Shown here piece after piece: positions 1 to 11,619 of a stretch of DNA of 64,000 nucleotides; the first letter of the stretch is position 1; the number at the start of each line of letters is the position of its first letter. Origin of the DNA: Pomphorhynchus laevis (lineage: Eukaryota > Acanthocephala > Palaeacanthocephala > Echinorhynchida > Pomphorhynchidae); assembly GCA_012934845.2 (NCBI GenBank), contig WNNJ02002562.1:1-64000 (forward strand), read 5' to 3'. Below the pieces are notes generated by a model. That model saw only the letters and a program-made list of their open reading frames with translations. It was not told where the DNA came from and ran no database searches. The position numbers and the translations under genes were made by a program.

Positions 1-660
1 TATGTATATATATCAAAATTTCCGTAAGGAAGCAGCGATTCGGGATCGATTTGAACAGATTCCATTTATAAATAGCTAAGGATAAAAAGAAACCGACACA
101 TTTTGTCGGTTTCTTTTTATCCTTAGCTATATATATATATAATCGTAGATTTTGCCAAAAACCAGAGTTTGATTACGTGCAGAGCAGACTTCCTTATCAC
201 TCTTAGACGAGCTGATGGTAGCCGGTAAAGGGATCCTGTGAGAAAGTAAGCAGCGACAGCAATTAAAATTCCTGCCGAATAAAATTAGGATGATCCGGAA
301 AGCACGTTGTTAGTTTAAAGAGGCTATGCCCATACTACTCCGTTAGCAAATTCTCGGAGATGCCTTTTAATATATCACAAGGCAGCCGAAACGACTGATG
401 GTAGTTCACCCTACTGATGAGTGCTGCCGGCTACCATCAGCTCGTCTAGGAGTGATAAGGAAGTCTGCTCTGCATGTAATCGAACTCCGGTTTTTGGCAA
501 AATTTACAATTATGAAACTGAAGCTTTTTAGCTCCCGGAGCACAGTTTTACACATTCTACGATTAAATTATATATATTTATATATTTATATATATCACTG
601 TTTTGTGAAACTTTGTTTTGTGGTTGTGATCAAGGCGCAAGCCGAAACGTAATAAATATT
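1..660. repeat. Inverted-repeat block of retroelement origin
   Basis: Two arms of about 86 bp (140-225 and 427-512) are reverse complements with about six mismatches; both carry the stretch reading gccaaaaaccagag / ctccggtttttggc. The centre (226-426) is unrelated. Near 600-660 the text aagccgaaacg followed by AT-rich sequence resembles the terminal regions of the Penelope-like elements elsewhere in the window. No open frame of a known protein was seen; the 84-codon frame at 398-652 is not convincing. Probably a foldback or non-autonomous retroelement remnant. Confidence 0.6.
72..130. repeat. Perfect 27-bp hairpin
   Basis: Arms 72-98 and 104-130 are perfect reverse complements around the five-base loop CATTT. 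The inner stem is aaaccgaca/tgtcggttt and the outer part includes agctaagg/ccttagct. It sits just left of the larger inverted repeat. No coding potential. Confidence 0.85.
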
Positions 661-1010
661 TTATTTTATTGTTCTTCTGATGCTTATTAGCATATGGAAT
701 ATAATATAATCGATTGTAGCAAACGATCAGCAGTAATGGATATTCCTATTTTCTCTAGAGATATATATCAAGTAGATATATATCATATATACTAGGTAGA
801 TGTTGCATTGCGTCTCCTGCGATCATCACAATTCTTTTTAGAAAAAACAACTCGTGAAAATTTTATTTGCACTTTTTCTTTTTGTTTACAAATGACTGTG
901 TAATATAATGCTTAACATCTAGTAGCATTATTTGAGCTCTTAGGTAAATATAAATGTTAGTGTAAAAGTTTTTGGTTATTTAATTGTATAATCTATCTTA
1001 TATTTTCTAG

Positions 1011-1545
1011 CTGTCTTAAATGCAACGAAGCGTTTACACCAGGCTCCCGGATTACTGAATTTGATGGAAAGCTTTTTCATCCTAAATGTTTTGCCTGCAA
1101 TGAATGCCGTAAGCCAATAGTAGAACAATTTTTCCCAACAACCGAAAATGCTTATCTATGCAAAAATTGCTATAGTCAGAAATTCCCAGTGAGTGAATGT
1201 AGCAAATGTGGGACGGTAATCGAGTCCGCTGGGGTGTCTTTTAATGGAAAATCTTTTCACACATCATGCTTTAAATGTGATTTCTGCAATAAATCAATCA
1301 ATGGACAATCTAAAATCAGTGTAGTCAATGGATCTCCATGCTGTTCAAAATGTTTTGCAGAAAAATTTGCCAAGGTTTGTGTAAGATGCAAAAAATCTAT
1401 CGAGAGTGATGTTGAATATCTGGAATTTGAAGATATGTATTGGCATAAAGAATGTTTTAAATGTTCACGCTGTGATCGATGTATCGCTGATGAAAGCTTC
1501 TATCAGGGAGATAACAATGATATACTATGTCAAAATTGTAGTTAG
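1011..1545 (+). CDS. LIM-domain protein, terminal exon with three LIM domains (FHL-like)
   Basis: The exon opens after a splice acceptor (ttttctag, AG at 1009-1010), with one base completing a split codon, and runs open for 178 codons to TAG at 1543-1545. It encodes three complete LIM domains in tandem, each with the double zinc finger C-x2-C...H-x2-C-x2-C-x2-C...C-x2-C. They start near 1012, 1198 and 1378 (CLKC/HPKCFAC, CSKCG/HTSCFKC, CVRCKK/HKECFKC). LIM domains bind two zinc ions and mediate protein-protein contacts, often at the actin cytoskeleton and in the nucleus. Tight tandem spacing and the stop just after the last domain fit the four-and-a-half-LIM (FHL)/limpet group; prickle- or testin-type proteins are less likely. 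The 5' exons were not found in the first kilobase and probably lie outside. The nearest ATG-like start (GTG, 1189) is internal to LIM 1-2 and is not a real start. Confidence 0.88.
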
Positions 1546-1627
1546 TTGATTTCAGCTTTTTATTAATATACGAAAATGTCAGTGCACGCTATATCTATAT
1601 AAGCTTAGAAAGACCATTGAATTTTAC

Positions 1628-1633
1628 AATAAA
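1628..1633 (+). promoter_or_regulatory. Candidate polyadenylation signal of the LIM gene
   Basis: AATAAA lies about 85 bp after the LIM stop codon, in AT-rich sequence. The position suits a short 3' UTR, but such hexamers are common by chance here. Confidence 0.35.
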
Positions 1634-1904
1634 TTATTTTACTACATTTTTCATTTGCTGAAATCACATAAGCATTAAAAAACAATCCATCTTATATTTT
1701 CTAAGCATTGTATAATTTTTCTTATAAATGTATAATATTAAAATAATTTATTCACCTTCTATGAATATGAATTTTATAACTAAAATATAAGTTAAATATG
1801 CATATACAAGCAAACTTTATGAATGTATACTGAAGATTGTTACACTAAAAAATTCTAAGTAGTATCTCAAAATTGTGAGGATTCCAGTCAGCGTTAATAT
1901 TTTC

Positions 1905-2475
1905 TCTTAATAATTTATTATATTGATCATTTATTGATCCCACCGATGTCCATTACACTGAAAAGAATTCACTGCATTAAATTGACGTCGAAAGCTCAAA
2001 CTACGTCATGCAATTAGCATATAGTGAATTCTTTCTGCTTTAATATATATAGTGTTTTTTATGTATGCATTGTATGTGCTGCAACTGATTATGCTTCTTA
2101 ATGTCAAAATTTTCTTGCAGTGTAGAAACATGAAATTCTCTATGTATAGAAAGAAGCAGATAGGTGTAATAGACATTAGTAGTATTAGACACCAGTAGTA
2201 TTATGCCAGACACCAGTAGTATTTCCTTTGTAATTTGTTATTTTGATCATTTAATCATCTTGCTTATGTCTATTACACTTAAAAGGATACACTACATTAC
2301 ATTGACTTTGAAAGCGCAATGCATTGTTATGCTACGTCATGTTATTAGCATGAAGTGAATTATTTCTGCTTAAATCTATATATAGTATTGTTTTTCATGT
2401 GTATGCATTGTATGTTCTGCAACTGATGAGACTTTTCAAAGCCGAAAAGGTATGCCGTCTCGCAGTGTTGAAAAA
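1905..2475 (+). repeat. Two tandem copies of a unit of about 330 bp
   Basis: The segment beginning taatttattatattgatc at about 1910 recurs, diverged, as taatttgttattttgatc at about 2230. Shared blocks follow in order: attacact.aaaag, a g.attcactgcat-type block, ctacgtcatg, attagcat, and atgcattgtatg.. ctgcaactgat. The ctgcaactgat blocks lie 338 bp apart. The second copy carries a hammerhead-like core just downstream of that block. Unit size, tandem arrangement and ribozyme resemble hammerhead-bearing small retrozymes and the schistosome SM-alpha family. Confidence 0.6.
2415..2466 (+). ncRNA. Hammerhead ribozyme-like motif (type I, degenerate)
   Basis: Read in order: stem I 5' strand CTGCAA (2417-2422), core CTGATGA (2423-2429), stem II GACTTT..AAAGCC (2430-2443, G-C closing pair, one mismatch), GAAA (2444-2447), a short stem III with GG/CC and a four-base loop, the cleavage triplet GTC (2457-2459), then stem I 3' strand TCGCAG (2460-2465) with one mismatch against the 5' strand. 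Order and spacing are those of a hammerhead with a very short stem III. The mismatches in each stem suggest weakened or lost self-cleavage. The equivalent site in the neighbouring unit reads CTGATTA and is decayed. Confidence 0.55.
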
Positions 2476-2596
2476 TGACAGTGTTAAGACGGGAAAAAGA
2501 CCGAAGATTTTTGTTAACGTTTCACCCTATCTTTGTCTTTTTTAAAATCTAGAACTTGAAGTTGTCAGCAACAAATAAAAAGTATACAGGTCGTAT

Positions 2597-4301
2597 TTAT
2601 GCAAATTTTGGACATATAACTAATGTTATTATCAAGCATCTAGGAAAAACATAAAATAATATAAAATAACCTCTAGCAACATCACCGGTCCATGCTTCCC
2701 TTGTACATAGAAAATTGCTGATACATAATCTGCACTTACGGAAACCATGATGGCCTGAGTTGTGAAGATTGTATTCTGAAAGGAAAAACGATAACCTCTG
2801 GTTAATTATTCTCTCCAGTACTGTAAAAGTAGTACTTGTTAAACTGATTGGCCTAAAGTTTGTTGGATCATGTTTGTCACCCTTTTTGAAAACAGGGATC
2901 ACAAGAGCGTGTTTACATATTGCTGGTAGGCACGAAGTTGGCAGGCTTAGCTCAAAGAGTGAGGCGATGGGTTCAGCAATGATGTCAGATTTAAGGAGAA
3001 ATGGATGTATGCCATCTGGACCAGTAGCTGAAGAAATAGAAAGTGCAGATACTTCTTGACGAACTTCTGTTGACACAATGTAACTAATATTCGCATTACC
3101 ATGTGAAGGGTCAAGACTACTGCTAGCATAGCTATTAACAGGTGATAATAAAAATGTATCTGCAAAGATTTCAGCCATCAAAGATGGCGTAGTAGTATCC
3201 ACACCACCTGTGTGAAGCGAATTAATCGATGAATTAATGTCACAAACTTGCTTAATATAAGCCGAGAAGTGTTTGGCGTAGACCATCTTTCGTTTATGAC
3301 GCTTTGTTCGTATTTTCTTTTCTTGGCAACCCTTAAACGAACAACTTGATTTCGAGAAAAATTATATGCAGTTATTAAAGTAGAACACTTTCTGCTTAGC
3401 TCAAAAAGACGATTATGCTGTTTAATAGTCTCTCGTAACTCCTGACCAAACCAAGAAGGCATGTTGTACTTGCCTTTACGGACAAGTCGGAGAGGTGCAA
3501 ACCAACCAGATAATTTTATTAATGCCGAGTGAAATATATTCCAACGTCTTTTAACATCATTGGTGTGATCAGCAAATGTTAACAATGATGCAGATTGTCT
3601 TAATTGGGCTATATTGAGGGAATACCAATGCCGTTTCATTATCGTGAGATCGGATAAGCCGTTGACGTTGTCTCCTTTAACAAATTAATAGAATACAATG
3701 ATCGCTCATGCCAATAAGTGCACTTTGACGAATGCTAATTCCGTCAGTTAATGACGTAGAAAACACCAAATCAAGTAGCAATTAATTAGTGTTTATGAAC
3801 CTCGATGAAGTAGAACATTGTTGTTCTAGCATTAAATGATTAATTAAAAAGTGCCGTAGTTCTGTGTCGGTTTTTGTTGCGTCACTCTTCAATAAGTAGG
3901 GATCCTCTGGATTTACACTCACAATATTAAAATCACCAACCACCAAGCAGCTTTTGGAAGTAGTGAAAATCTCTAGGATAGACCTCATTCAGTATCTAAT
4001 ACGAAAAATTTAGGAGTCCGGTAAAATACTCCAATTTGAAGATAGTTACCGATATGTCTGAACATGACCGATATGAATTCACAAGTATCTTCCTGATTTG
4101 CAAGTATACATTCCCTTAAAACATAAATTGATATCTAATGAACAGTGCTATCCTGACACCTTTTCGTGTACTACGATCGGATCGAAATATTTGATATCTA
4201 GGAATTTGCACGATACAATCTGGTATGTCGCTATGCAACCATGTTTCAGAAATGGCGACTATATCTAAGGAGGAGGAAAGCACCCACTCACGGAAAACCA
4301 C
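2597..4301 (-). pseudogene. CR1-like LINE ORF2 remnant (endonuclease and RT)
   Basis: Endonuclease signatures: DIVAISETWLHSDIPD and FRSDRSTRKGVRIALF (4301-4116), then VVGDFN with a surrounding block (3988-3782). The linker 3639-3178 has the typical MPSWFGQELR segment. RT begins with ATGPDGIHPFLLK, HALVIPVFKKGDKHDPTNFRP-type and ISLTSTTFTVLERII motifs, then breaks off near 2700. The catalytic YADD region is absent. Confidence 0.75.
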
Positions 4302-4514
4302 AGCAAAACCGAAAATTTTATGAATAGTACATAACGTTTTAATTCGAGAATCAAAATTTTCGAGCCTTCCTAGGTTCGCAGAGCTTCAGGAATGCATAAA
4401 GCGTCACAGCGAACAAAGGGGCGGCGCTGAACCACTTGAAAATTTCGTATCGTAAGGTTACTTTCTCCACTCTCTACTTTCCTAAGCAATTATTCTTTAG
4501 CGACTTTTAGTGCT

Positions 4515-5703
4515 TTACGATCTTCTAAGGATAGATCTTTTAAAATGCGAATATTCCCGCCCATTGTCAGCAGAACTGAATACTGCCTTTAAAAATCGTG
4601 GCCGAGAGTTAGAACAAGTTTTTGGGTTACCTAAACGGAACAATGAATAAACTCTTAGCGTCTTAACAAGATCCGCCTCATGTGTGGCAAATAAATTAGA
4701 AACATGCGATCGTATCGCGTTCACATCTTCGTCGAGGCGCCCTTGAGCATCATGTTTGGATGATTCTGCAATATTTGCAAAAATTAAGCATTGTTCTCTA
4801 TCAGCAAAATGATTTTGCCGATCCTTAACATACCTCTCAGTACTACTTAAATCAACTTCCAAAGAATTAGTAACTCCCCACGCATTAGTTTGTTCTTTTT
4901 CGACATTCCCACCTTTGCATGCATCCCGCTTATTACAATCAGTATGTTGTTGTAAATCCAACATATCACACTTTTGGTCTAATGTTGCGTTGGAAAGGTA
5001 ATTTTGCAAAGTAGATGAACGTGGTTTTCAGAGCGATCAACAAATGATTCAGGCTTAGGCATTCTTTCTATATATGATGAAGCATGTTGATCAAACTAGC
5101 GTTTTGCATAGCTGGACTTGTGATTTTGAATAAATATTCGTTAACTGTATCCTGCATTGAAGTTTGATCTGGAACCAGATGGATCTGGGCTATTATGTAT
5201 TAGTGAGTTTAATATCGATGTGGCGTCTAATCTGGACAATATCGGGTTAGTACTTCTTGTAATCGGGAAAGAATTAATATCGGATGGTTCATGAACATCC
5301 TTTATGACTGATGCTTGGATTTGTTTATCAATACTTTTTTTGCCCCACTTGAATCGGTTCTCTAGACAATATTGGGTCAGCGATTCTTTTAATGGAGAGA
5401 GTTAATATTGGATTGTTCAAGAACATTTTCCATAATTGATGTTTGGATTAGTTGCGTAGCATACTTTTTAACTTGATGCGAAATTGGGTGTTCATTAGTA
5501 ATAGTATTGAGTAATATGGCAGAACAGTAGCCACATAGTAATGATTTATTTGAATATAGTGTCTTTTGTGTAGGATAAATCGACATTGAGGTCCACACGT
5601 CACATTCACCATTTGAACAATCTACAAGCTCTGTAAAGTAGGCAGACTTATCAGTACACTTGACTTTATCTGACTTCACTGATTTTTTTGTTAGTTTGTT
5701 CAT
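4515..5703 (-). pseudogene. CR1-like LINE ORF1 (PHD-like finger plus conserved ORF1 block)
   Basis: 5703-5389 encodes a Cys-rich finger with VKCTDKSAYF, VDCSNGECDVW and LLCGYC, matching the PHD-like finger at the N-terminus of many CR1-clade ORF1 proteins. 5009-4515 encodes REQCLIFANIAESS, a DEDVNAIRSHVSNLF segment and RFLKAVFSSADNGRE, the RNA-binding block seen in the same ORF1 family. ORF1 proteins coat element RNA. The pieces lie in different frames with stops between them. Confidence 0.65.
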
Positions 5704-5794
5704 TTATGGAATGTTCTTCGTTAGTCTGTTCATTCGCTGTCGTGATATTGTGTATTTTATCTTTATCGCTCTGTTACTTGCTATCGCTTGTATA

Positions 5795-6690
5795 TTCCTT
5801 TATATTCGATGATCTCAGTGTTTCTGCTTCCAACTGTCTTGCTTCAATTTTCAATCATCCTTCTTCTCTTCGTCTTACTCTGAATCCTAATAAATCCAAA
5901 ATAATGAGTATCCTCCCTCGACGCCCCTGCTTAGAACCTCCCTCTGTATCATTAAATTCCACAATTCTTCATATCGTTGACAATCTCGTTTTCTTATGCT
6001 TTCATTTTGACAACCAACTTTCACTTAAACCTTTCGTTAGAGATAAAGTACGCTCATCTAACTTGATTCTCCGCAACCTCCGTCAAATTCGTAGATTAAT
6101 CGATTTCCCTTGTATAACTCTCATATCTTCTCTCCTTATCTCAAGACTTGATAACTGTCTTAGTCTATTTTCCAACTCACCTAAATCCACTCTTCTTCCA
6201 CTACTACGCATCGTAAACGCAGCCGTCCGAATTCTATTCCGTCTTCGTCGTTTTGATCATACATCTCACCATCTTGTTACTCGATTTACCTACCGTTTAT
6301 TCTCGTGTTCAAATTCGTCTTCTTCTCATTGCTTTCTGCCATGTAACTTATCATACTCCTTCATTTCTCAGCCTTCCGTTTATCGACAATTCTCGTCCTG
6401 GTTACTGTCCTTTGCGTTTCGTGATTCTCTTCTTCTACATGTCCCAAACTACTGTACCTCTTTTGGCTTCCGCTCCTTCCTTGTGGTTGATGCTCTATCG
6501 TGGAATCATCTACCCATCCATATACGCCAATCAACCTCAATGCAGTGTTTCAAACGACAAATCCGATCACATTTTAACGATTTAAAAACTTTGTATGTAT
6601 GACTTTTGCTGTTTTTTTTAGTTAGTGGACTTGTAAGCGTGCAGTTGGCACGTATTTGCCAATTTAAATAAATTATTATTGTTGTTGATA
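5795..6690 (+). mobile_element. L2-like LINE, 5'-truncated 3' end
   Basis: An open stretch of about 270 codons (to TGA near 6602) carries the C-terminal RT signatures of the L2 clade: LNPNKSKIM, a LDNCLSLFSNSPKSTL block, RIVNAAVRILF, RDSLLLHVPNYC and WNHLPIHIRQS. The YADD motif lies upstream and is lost. The 3' end closes with the simple repeat attattattgttgttg at about 6672-6688, a tail type common to L2/CR1 elements. The head abuts the CR1-like LINE of opposite orientation near 5700-5795. Confidence 0.8.
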
Positions 6691-6813
6691 AGACTATTTT
6701 TCTGCTAATTTTCAAGCATGTTTAATTTCTTGAAATTATAAAATGGTTTATGCTACAATTATACAACTTAACCATAAAAACATATGTAAATAAAATAAAA
6801 ATATAAAACAAAT

Positions 6814-7170
6814 TCACAAAACGTTAAGCTGTCTCAGCCTAGGCTCGTGTGCTGCCGAGTCGTAGCAGCGAAATGCGCATATGCCGGGAATGTCTATGCA
6901 CTTACTTGTGCTAACAGCGTTGCCTCGCTGAATTGCGGCGCTTATCCTCTGTATCAAGAAAGATGGTGCACGTGCATCAGCGAAAAACCTCACAAAACGG
7001 CTCCCGAGTTCCCACAGAAAATCAATAGAATCAGGATCCACGGCCCCATAGTCTCTATTGCTATTTGCGAGGGTTCAGGTCGACGTATTTTTGATATTTA
7101 CGGGTTTCGGCATCCTTTGCGACCAATCCAGCCCCATATACCGCCAAGTGTTCGCTACTCTGCCCCATAG
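6814..7170 (-). mobile_element. C-terminal fragment of an RT/PD-(D/E)XK-like retroelement
   Basis: Minus-strand frames contain AETRKYQKYVDLNP, then LWELGSRFVRFF, SFLIQRISAAIQRGNA. This is the C-terminal block found in a widespread invertebrate RT protein family and again at 46.8 kb on the plus strand (QRISAAIQRGN). Base composition is visibly more GC-rich than the flanks. Several breaks. The plus-strand frame at 6847-7170 is its antisense shadow. Confidence 0.65.
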
Positions 7171-7194
7171 TGTTTGGGCACGTAAAGTCCCAGG

Positions 7195-7400
7195 CTAGAT
7201 ACAAAATATAGCAAGTTTAATGATTTTTTTCTTTTTATAATTTTACAAAATAAAAGAAAACAACATATTATTAAAAATTTATTTAAACTATTAAGCGAAA
7301 ATTTTTTGTGGATGAATAATAAAAATATGCTTTGTATAAGATACACTAATTTTTATTAAATTTAGTGTACATTAAATAAGGTACATTAAATTTCTTGAGT
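7195..7400 (+). mobile_element. Naiad-like PLE 3' fragment
   Basis: The stretch ttttttgtggatgaataataaaaatatgctttgtataagatac matches, with changes, the end of the PLE at 25.8 kb (ttttatggatggataataaa...ctttgtattagaataagatac). It is a short 5'-truncated or decayed copy. Confidence 0.5.
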
Positions 7401-8619
7401 TAAACTTTCTTGGTTATAAATACTTACAAGATAATATATACAAATACCAGCCCATTTGCATTGACGTAAAAAACTAAAAACGTGATATACTTTATGAGAT
7501 AATATTTACAAGAGAAAATTTTGGACATTATTCAACGAATACAGTACACCAGTTAATGGATTATTTGAAGTGTCAACTATTATAAAACTGATTACAAGAT
7601 TGCATAAATCAGTGAGAATTTACAATACAATTGCTGATCCACAATACTAAACGGGGAAGATAAAGAAGAAAGATCCTGCGAAGTACTCATCCCAACAAGT
7701 TTGTTGTTATTCCTAGGTTTGCGATATCTGGACAACCTTCTCAATTCTGGAGTCAGAATTGATCGCTTCGATTATTTAGCCAAATATTTCAAGAATTACC
7801 GAATAATTCTGATATCATACTTGCCTCTGATACGTCCAAAGAATCCAACGATGTTCACAATCCACATGGCCTACCTCACCTTCTCTCACGAAGCAATCCA
7901 ATAACAATGATATAGACTCATCATATAGAAATTCCACACCAGGTTATAATCGAGGGTGAACAGTCTAGTAAAGTTTCAGGTCAGATATTCTCTTAACTAC
8001 TAACTGACAAACTAAATGGTCACAAGCCGTTCTTACCTAGCAAATCTAATGAATCTTCCCGGGATCGTTGTTTGATTATTACGAACGTTCATGAGTAGTC
8101 ATATGTGGCTCAAACTCGAGTGGACCATGATGTTGAATAATTCCAAAAAATATTGAGAGCTATTATTTCTCCAAAAGATCCCTATATTTCAGAAGTTCGC
8201 ACTATTGCGATATTTAAGATAGGATGTTGCAACCATCTTGGACAACATTATTGTTTGATGAAAGTTGCCTTTTGTACCTCCTTAGTAGTTCGTGAGTTGT
8301 TAAAGTGCAGGTCTAAACATGCAGCCTTCATTTCGGTTGTTGACAGATATGTCTTTCACTGAGCGTTGTCTCTGACGTGTTGCTTGGACTGAGCTAAATG
8401 CTCGGATAGAATCCAGATAAATTGATCTGCAATTTTTAATTTTCGGGTAGTTCGGCGACGTCCACGATTGAGATGGCCCCCGCTATAAAAAATATTTCTG
8501 AGAATTGTAGGATAAGACCCAATGTTCCAAAATGGCATAAATGGCTCAAAGTTATAACCTAACGTTCGAAGCATTCTCAATAAGATGGAGGAATTGAAAG
8601 TCATAGCTACATCTCATCA
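7401..8619. other. Unassigned region
   Basis: No convincing gene. Mixed AT-rich sequence with frames under 85 codons and no recognisable motif. Parts (7620-8110) have a more even base composition and may be a decayed LINE ORF1 leading into the LINE at 8620, but no protein similarity can be stated. Confidence 0.3.
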
Positions 8620-9890
8620 TCCAAATATCATTTGCCTTTAGTGAATCATGGCTCTCTGACCCTGTTCCTGATAGCTTATTATCCATAGATGGATATAACT
8701 TGTTTCGTTGTGATCGATCTCATCGAAGGGGTGTGGATGTTGGTCTTTATTGTAGTTTAGGTATTGATGTAGTGTGTTTGCAGACGGTTAGTGATGGCAA
8801 TGGGACTGAGGCTTTATACTCCAATTGTGCCTTAATAAGGTCAATTTTATGTATGTGTTAGTGTTCTATCGTCCTCCTTCGGCAAGGAGCGATGATTTAA
8901 TTGAACTTATTGAGCTATGTGGACAACAGAAAAATGTTTAATCTTAGGAGATCTAAATATTTCCTCAACAGATTAGACTGTTTTTCGTCTACTAGTCGCA
9001 TTGCATCGAACTCTGTTTTATTGAGTGTTCTACATAACTGTGGTCTACATCAGCATGCACGGAGGCAACCCGTTTCACTAGCCAGTCGTCTGCCTAGCTG
9101 GACGTGGTCTTGTCTTCGTATAAGTCTAATATTACTCACATAGATTATCTTTCAGGACTGAGGATGAACGATCATTGCGTACTGTCCTTTTCATTTAAAT
9201 GCGCCCACAATGTAACTTAAGTCAGTCACCTGCAGGTAAGCCTATGAATTTCTAGAAGGCTGATTTCGACGCAATTATCTACAGATTGCATCTGGTTAGA
9301 TGGCCAGATCCGTATATGTGCGGAATTGACGAGGCTTGGAATGATCTTGATAGCACACTCTATAACTTACTGATATCGCATTCTCCAAGATTAAGAACAT
9401 ATAGGGAAGTTTGTCCTAAGTTCGATGGGCTTCTCCGGTATCACTCACGCGCACGTGAACGTGCGTGGATTTCATTTCATTGTGGACAACTATCTTATGA
9501 GTCTTTCAAACAAATTAGGAATAGATTTACCACTCTTAAGAGGACGAATCGTCGTCAGTTTGAGGATTCGTTGAGATATAAGGACTGCAATGTTATATTC
9601 ACTTACATTCACAAAATCAGGGGCTTGAATATTCCACTACTATCGTTGAAGGATGATTACACTATGCTAAGTGTAATAGTATCATGGTAAACTTATTTGC
9701 CCAGGAGCTCTTATCGATGTTTTGTTTTTCACAGACATCGCGTAGTTCTGAATCAGAAAAGGGTTCAGAAGCATTCGATCGATCTAATCTGTCGTTTTGT
9801 GCTGACTATGTTTTAAAGCTTCTTTGTAAACTAAAACCGAATACCGCTGCAAGTCCGGGGGATTTTCCTCAATTCTTTTGAAAAAATTGC
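8620..9890 (+). mobile_element. CR1-like LINE fragment (endonuclease to start of RT)
   Basis: Across shifting frames the plus strand reads FSESWLSDPVPDSLLSIDGY, YNLFRCDRSHRRGVDVGLY (endonuclease), then at 9286-9690 a linker with RLRTYREVCPKFDGLL, RARERAWISFHCG and RRQFEDSLRYKD, and at 9684-9881 a segment ending LKLLCKLKPNTAASPGDFPQFF, which equals the K.N.A.GPD.(I/F)P entry to the RT domain. RT itself is missing where PLE sequence begins at about 9940. Many breaks. Confidence 0.7.
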
Positions 9891-9939
9891 TCCTCAAATA
9901 TATTCATATGTTTCCGTATGTTTCAAGTGTGCACTTAAG

Positions 9940-11440
9940 TCTTAATATTAGTCTTCATGGCCTTAATATTAAACTTACTCAACACGCTCACTATAGCTAG
10001 CCTAGACTTCGAATCGCTATATACAAACATCGATAATAAAGGAATTCAGGCTGTTTACAGGAGAATGACTCTAGCTGAATGGGAAACAAAAAGGAAAGAC
10101 AAAATGGATATCCTGCTAAGGACTGTTCTGAAGAATAATTATTTTGAATTTAATAAACTTTTATATCGTCACATATCATGATAGCTATGTGTACTTCGAT
10201 AACACCTGTATATGTCAATCTGCATGTGGCATATATTAAAGAGCAATTTATTACAATGGTTGGCATTATATTTAAAATATGGCTACGCTATATATGATGA
10301 GATGGTATTTGGCCTGGCTTGAAAGGGGATCTAGAACAAGCTGTAAACATACTCATCCAATAAAGTAAGTTAAATTTCACATTAGCCGTTTAAAAAGATG
10401 TAAATCTACAACATTTTGGACATTGAAATTTTTATCATGGAGAATGGGGATATTGAAACAAGTGTTTACTGCAAAGAAAATTTGATACCATCGCATATCC
10501 ACCAACGAAGCTGTATCCCGGGCTTCACAAAAAGAAATATCATATTAAACAAATCTCTACGATGTAAAAAGATCTGTTCATAATCACTGTTTGAAAATGA
10601 AATGATGAACCTTACTAAACACTTTATGCATCGGGGATATAAATGACAAATGATTAACCGACAAATTAATAAGGCAAAATTATTAACCCGAGATAATTTG
10701 CTACTAACCAAAGAGAATATTACGACAGAGTATTTGCCAATGGTAATACAGTATCATCCTATCCTTAAAACTTTACCGGCAGATCTTTCCAAAGCATACA
10801 AAGAAACGATACCATAAAGATTAATATCATCGATATACCAATGATTTACTTTAGCAAACAAAAACGTTTTAAGGATATTCTAATGCGCAGCAAACTTGCA
10901 CGAATTGATAAACGTAGCGATGAGTTTAGCAGTTTAAAATATGTGAAAGATCAAGATATGTTTGCTGTAAAGAAATAAATATAGTTAGTACTTTTCGAAG
11001 CACAATTAGCGATTTGGTGTACCCAATAAATGGAAATTTTGACTGCCGAGCATCCGGTATAATATTAAGGCAAATATAATTCAGCTGTATAATAATATAC
11101 ACAGCTGAATGTACAAACTGCAAATCACAGTATGTAGAATAGACAAGTCGGGCTCTAAAAGACATATTGACTAACCGCATGGCAGACATAAAATTCAAAT
11201 TAAAAGGGGCGCAAAGAAAACACGAATCGGACAAGTATAATGCTGATGGCATATTTGAACACTGTGCGAACAACCCTGGACACATATTAAAACAGCAATA
11301 ATTAAAGGAAATTTAAATAATGTCAATGATCGTAAACGACGGGAGCATTTTAGGATCGTGCAAATAATGACAGATTTAATGATGAACACACAAACCAATT
11401 ACAAACTTAAGAAAAATCAAAAACTGCTTTAGATTCTTTC
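9940..11440 (+). mobile_element. Penelope-like element, decayed (RT fragment plus GIY-YIG-like end)
   Basis: Near 9990-10260 the plus strand encodes IASLDFESLYTNID, FEFNKLLYRHIS and a decayed GTSITPVYVNLHVAYI block, the RT palm of a PLE. After it come HQRSCIPGF and KHFMHRGY (10500-10640), then AECTNCKSQYV (about 11100) and ALKDILTNRMADI, a worn GIY-YIG endonuclease with the usual YxAxCxxCxxxYVG pattern, ending near 11430. Many breaks. Its subfamily differs from the better-preserved PLEs in the window. Confidence 0.65.
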
Positions 11441-11619
11441 GGCTTTTGTATACGTTATCATTTCATTTTTCCATATTATGGCTGTAGAGTTTTGTTATAT
11501 TTGAACAGTTTGTGAACAAGCCATTCTATAAATAAATAAAGACTCTTAACTACACAAAAAAAAACAAGAAACATGCAATAAACAAGATCAGACACAACAA
11601 AAGAAATCAAGCCGAACAG

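Larger units (their letters stand above)
2597..5703 (-). mobile_element. CR1-like LINE, multi-frame remnant (ORF1, EN, partial RT)
   Basis: On the minus strand the order is a PHD-like finger and ORF1 (5703-4515), an AP-type endonuclease (4301-3782) and the fingers/palm start of a reverse transcriptase (3639-2597). The frames are interrupted many times, so the copy is dead. Unusually for a LINE, the 3' half of RT is missing: after HHGFRKC the sequence jumps to unrelated codons, which points to a deletion or a later rearrangement rather than ordinary 5' truncation. Confidence 0.8.

Noticed and set aside
1189-1545. LIM protein starting at 1189
   Set aside because: The codon there is GTG inside a continuous LIM-coding exon; coding similarity extends upstream to the splice acceptor at 1010.
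6847-7170. 107-codon plus-strand frame in the GC-rich patch
   Set aside because: Antisense shadow of the family H retroelement fragment, whose minus-strand frame has recognisable motifs (LIQRISAAIQRGNA).
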